In this document: positions 60,020-64,000 of the stretch, piece after piece
How the letters are laid out: the number at the start of each line of letters is the position of its first letter
Numbering within the stretch: the first letter of the stretch is position 1
Assembly: GCF_964340395.1 (NCBI RefSeq)
Contig: NC_135553.1
Location: forward strand, 28,285,949-28,349,948
Reading direction: 5' to 3'
Source: Glandiceps talaboti
Lineage: Eukaryota > Hemichordata > Enteropneusta > Spengelidae
DNA: 64,000 nucleotides
Made by a program: the position numbers and the translations under genes
The notes under the pieces: model-generated
What the model was told of the DNA's origin: nothing
Database searches by the model: none
The model's input: only the letters and a program-made list of their open reading frames with translations

Positions 60020-61447
60020 GTATGTAAACCAGAGTGGCCTGGACAGTACTTTGCTACAGGTATGTAAGCCAGGATGGACTAGACAGTACTGTACTATGGG
60101 TTGTAAGCCAGGATGGCCTGGACAGTACTGTAATACAGGTATCAATCAATCAATCAATCAAAATAATTTGTAGAGCGCCAAAATCCAGGCAAAGTTCTGT
60201 TCAGGGGCGCTTGATGGTTAATCCACACCGTAGGCTTACAAAACAAATGTGTCTTCAGGTATGTAAACCAGGATGGACTGGACAGTACTTTACTACAGGC
60301 ATGTAAGCCAGGAAGGCCTGGACAGTACTGTAATACAGGTATGAAAACCAGGATGACATGGATAGTACTGTACTACAGGTATGTAAGCCAGAGTGGCCTG
60401 GACAGTACGTTACTACAGGTATGTAAGCCAGGATGACATGGACAGTACTGTACTACAGATATGTAAGCCAGGATGGACTGGACAGTACTGTACTACAGGT
60501 ATGTAAGCCAGAGTGGCCTGGACAGTACTGTACTACAGGTATGTAAGCCAGGATGACATGGACAGTACTGTACTTCAGGTATGTAAGCCAGAGTGGCCTG
60601 GACAGTACTGTACTACAGGTATGTAAGCCAGGATGGACTGGACAGTACTGTACTACAGGTATGTAAGCCAGAGTGGCCTGGACAGTACTTTACTATGGGT
60701 ATGTAAGCCAGGATGGACTGGACAGTACTGTACTTCAGGTATATAAGCCAGAGTGGCCTGGACAGTACTGTACTACAGGTATGTAAGCCAGGATGGACTG
60801 GACAGTACTGTACTTCAGGTATGTAAGCCAGAGTGGCCTGGACAGTACTGTACTACAGGTATGTAAGCCAGGATGACATGGACAGTACTGCACTACAGGT
60901 ATGTAAGCCAGAGTGGCCTGGACAGTACTGTACTACAGGTATGTAAGCCAGGATGGACTGGACAGTACTGTACTACAGGTATGTAAGCCAGAGTGGCCTG
61001 GACAGTACTTTACTACAGGTATGTAAGCCAGGATGGACTGGACAGTACTTTACTATGGGTATGTAAGCCAGGATGGACTGGACAGTAGTACTGTACTTCA
61101 GGTATGTAAGCCAGAGTGGCCTGGACAGTACTGTACTACAGGTATGTAAGCCAGGATGGACTGGACAGTACTGTACTTCAGGTATGTAAGCCAGGATGGA
61201 CTGGACAGTACTGTACTTCAGGTATGTAAGCCAGAGTGGCCTGGACAGTACTTTACTACAGGTATGTAAGCCAGGATGGACTGGACAGTACTGTACTTCA
61301 GGTATGTAAGCCAGAGTGGCCTGGACAGTACTGTACTACAGGTATGTAAGCCAGGATGACATGGACAGTACTGTACTACAGATATGTAAGCCAGGATGGA
61401 CTGGACAGTACTGTACTGCAGATATGTAAGCCAGGATGACATGGACA
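60019..61447 (+). repeat. Exon-derived 40-bp minisatellite carrying a splice donor in each unit
   Basis: Unit gtatgtaagccaggatggac plus tggacagtactgtactacag. It equals the last 40 bp of exon 23 shifted across its donor, and about 33 units follow. Two main subtypes alternate (aggatggactgg and agagtggcctgg). Nearly every unit contains CAG|GTATGT. A LINE tail interrupts it at 60139-60259. Confidence 0.93.
60139..60259 (-). mobile_element. L2-like LINE 3' tail in the minisatellite
   Basis: An ATCA run (60139-60160) followed by gtagagcgccaaaatccagg, caaagttctgttcag and aatgtgtcttcagg, homologous to 35150-35265. A heavily 5'-truncated copy on the minus strand. Confidence 0.8.
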
Positions 61448-61520
61448 TAGGCAAACTGATACATTATTTTTAAGGGAATTGGAAAAAAGAAGTCAAATAT
61501 GACTAAAAATGTCATTTTAT

Positions 61521-61566
61521 TAGCACAACTGAACTGAGGTTCAGTAGTGCTATAGGGATCGCCCGG

Positions 61567-61641
<75 letters not shown>

Positions 61642-62978
61642 ATGTGTGTGTGTGTGTGTGTGTGTGTGGATGTGTGTATGTGTAAACAACTTAAAGTCAA
61701 AAACCGCTGAACCAACTGCCATGATATTTGGTGGGTCCATTACCTTGGGTGTCTAGTTGGGAAATTTTTCAAATCAAAATGATCGCATCACAGATGTGTG
61801 ATTTGGGTCAAAAAATGTGATTTTTGGTCAAAAAACTTAAACTCAGAAACTATTGGGCAGATTGGTGCGAAATGTGGTGGGAACATTCTTAAGGGGGTGT
61901 AAAGTAAGATTTGTTCATGACATGATGATTCCATCAGTGATATGCAAATTGGGGCTAAAAATGTGTCTTTTTGGTTAAAAATCCAAAAGTACTGAGCAGA
62001 TTGGGCTGAAATTTAATGGGAATGTATCTAGGGATGTATGGACGAAGAAATATTAAACATACAATGATTCCATGAGTGATATGCAAATTAGGTGTAAAAA
62101 TGTTCATTTTTGGTCAAAAACTTATATCTCAAAAAGTACTTGGTCACTGAGTCTGAAACTTGGTGAGATGTTTCTGAAAGTGTTATTATGCAGATTTTCC
62201 TCAAAACATTTTGACAAAATTGGCCCTAGCGACCATGACCACGCCCTTAGCAACAATCAAATGGCAGTATATTTTGGTCAAATAACAACATCATCTGGTA
62301 GGCAAATAAGTAAACATTCAAAAATGTATGCAAAATCCCTAGCAACCATGACCACGCCCATAGCAACAGCCAAATGGTCGTGTATTTCACAAAGATAACA
62401 AGGATTAATAGACAATTGAATAAACATTCAAAAAATGTATGTTAATTTGCCTAGCAACAAGACCACTCCCATAGCAACAGCCAAATAATCACCTATATTG
62501 CAAAGATAACAAGAGGAATAGAAAGACAAATGAATAAACATTCAAAAAATGTATGCAAATGTGCCTAGCAACAAGACCACACCCATAGCAACAGCCAAAT
62601 GATCACATATATTGCAAAGATAACAATGGTGATTAATAGATAATTGAATAAACATTCAAAAACTGTATGTAAATATGCCTAGCAACAAGACCACGCCATA
62701 GCAACAGCCAAATAATCATGTATATTGCAAAGATGATATCAGGAATTCATACACAAGTGAACAAAAACATACAAAAATGTATGCAAATATATCTAACAAC
62801 ATGACCACGCCCATAGCAACATCCAAATGATAGCATATATCGTAAAGATGGCAACATGGTAATAGGCAACTGAATAATCATTTAACAAATGACCACTTAT
62901 TGTTAGCATGGACTACCATATGGATAAACATTTTAGAAACTGTACAGTTGTGCTACAAAGCCATTGGCGGTATTTTTA
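61521..62978 (+). mobile_element. Family B element, copy B8 (full length, no nested insert)
   Basis: TAGCACAACTG at 61521-61531 and CAGTTGTGCTA at 62945-62955, then the GCCATTGGC stem and T-tail. Microsatellite at 61566-61682, body to about 62290, and five core units to about 62850. This is the best reference copy of family B (about 1.45 kb). Confidence 0.9.
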
Positions 62979-63521
62979 AAATTACAACAGTTGTAGGATA
63001 GAAATGTAGGAAAAAATGTGAAAATTACCCAAAATGGTAAAATGTTGATTTTCAGAAATAGCTACTATTATGAATGAGAATGAACTTATGACCTCTGCTA
63101 AGCATTCAACCTGCCCATGTAGTTGCATGGAAAGATATAAGGATTTAACATGATGCCCTGCAGAGGTATATACAAGCAGACAAAATGATGGTATAGCTGA
63201 CTTGCCATGGCATGCATACAATGTTCCAAGTTATGCATATATATACCATAATATTCACTTACATTCACACTCATAAATGTTGCACACACACACACTCTCA
63301 TACATATGTACACACACACATGCACACACAAATGTTGAATTCTCTATAAGAATTGAATGCTTGTAGTGCTAAATAAGATTTTTGCAAGTAAGAATTAAGT
63401 GAAAATGTCTGCTTGCAATTGATAATGCTCTCACATACAAGGTGTTTTTTTGTCCTAAACTGTGACCACAAATGTACAAATGTAATCCTAAATAAAACAA
63501 ATTGTGTTTGATATTTTGTAG
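62979..63521. other. Intron stretch without recognised feature
   Basis: AT-rich, with a short CA-rich part (63280-63330). No gene. Confidence 0.4.
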
Positions 63522-63638
63522 ACATCAATGAGTGTGAATCATCACCTTGTCTTAATGATGGTGTCTGTACTGAAGAACCCAGTGGAGGTTTCTACTGTAA
63601 CTGTATTGGAGAATGGGAAGGTGTCTTCTGTGAACAAG
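63522..63638 (+). CDS. EGF-like exon 24, calcium-binding type N-terminus (6-Cys)
   Basis: A 117-bp exon, phase 1-1, acceptor TTTTGTAG, donor GTAGTT at 63639. The split codon with exon 23 makes Asp, giving DINEC, a calcium-ligand N-terminus. The remaining cysteines are SSPC, LNDGVC, FYCNC and FC. The hydroxylation position is Glu (CTEE) instead of Asn/Asp. It is the last exon seen, and the donor shows that the gene continues. Confidence 0.92.
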
Positions 63639-64000
63639 GTAGTTTGACACAAATCAACATTCCATTTTCCATGTTAAACTTAAATTTCAAAATTGCATTT
63701 TTAGAATTCAGAATTTTTAAATACAAAATGAAGTTTAATGTCAAACTATGAATTCCAAGTTCCATGTTATATATTGAATATTTTGGAGTTTATGGTTCAT
63801 CTCCCACTTTGCCACCATGATGTGAAAATTATAAGAATACATGACACAAAAATTGTGTTGTGGCTCAAAATGATGAAAAAATAAAGTGTTTCCTTGTGAA
63901 TCACGTTCTGCAAATCTATGAAAGTACCGGGACACACTTAATGTTGATGTGAAATGATGAATTTGTATGTCAGTGACACTATAAATTGGTGTATGTCAGT
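63639..64000. other. Intron after exon 24, no feature
   Basis: AT-rich sequence with no further EGF exon before the window ends. Confidence 0.5.

Overview
This window is animal genomic DNA: intron-rich, AT-rich and crowded with transposons. It holds the internal part of one very large plus-strand gene. I found 24 exons between 2446 and 63638. Twenty-three of them encode one EGF-like domain each and one (41526-41885) encodes a CUB domain. Every exon starts and ends in phase 1, is a multiple of three long, and is bounded by AG acceptors and GT donors. No signal-peptide exon, start codon, last exon or poly(A) site is visible, so the gene runs past both edges. A long EGF series with an embedded CUB recalls fibropellin-type extracellular proteins of marine invertebrates, but I cannot name the gene or the species. 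The repeat types fit a marine invertebrate (lower deuterostome or lophotrochozoan); this is inference.

The protein series changes along its length. Exons 1-14 (2446-27517) encode EGF modules with eight cysteines instead of six: one extra in the C3-C4 loop and one extra after C5, giving a C-x-C-x2-C signature. Exons 15-17 (28027-35135) have seven, each retaining only one of the two extras. Exons 18, 19 and 21-24 have the canonical six, with calcium-binding character in exons 19 and 24. The CUB exon lies between exons 19 and 21.

The introns are built of repeats. The minisatellites are a 27-bp unit (4621-5217), a 40-bp unit (5481-6330), a 34-bp unit (8737-10050), a 41-bp unit (49343-54347, with a 1.64-kb higher-order duplication) and a 40-bp unit (60019-61447) that grew out of the 3' end of an EGF exon together with its splice donor. 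Two interspersed families (called A and B here) share one plan: subterminal inverted repeats, a 5' hairpin, a GTCC/TCTG-TG microsatellite, tandem core units (151 bp in A, about 114 bp in B) and a short 3' stem-loop. This resembles the bivalve 'pearl' and fly DINE-1/HINE elements. Other mobile elements are L2-like LINE fragments on both strands, two 2.8-kb elements flanked by TTAA, two elements with CACAGGG ends and 7-bp target duplications, a Harbinger-like MITE with a TAA duplication, and a MULE-like MITE with a 9-bp duplication.

No RNA gene, CRISPR array or second protein-coding gene was recognised. Most open frames outside the EGF/CUB exons are read-through of microsatellites, minisatellites or dead transposons.
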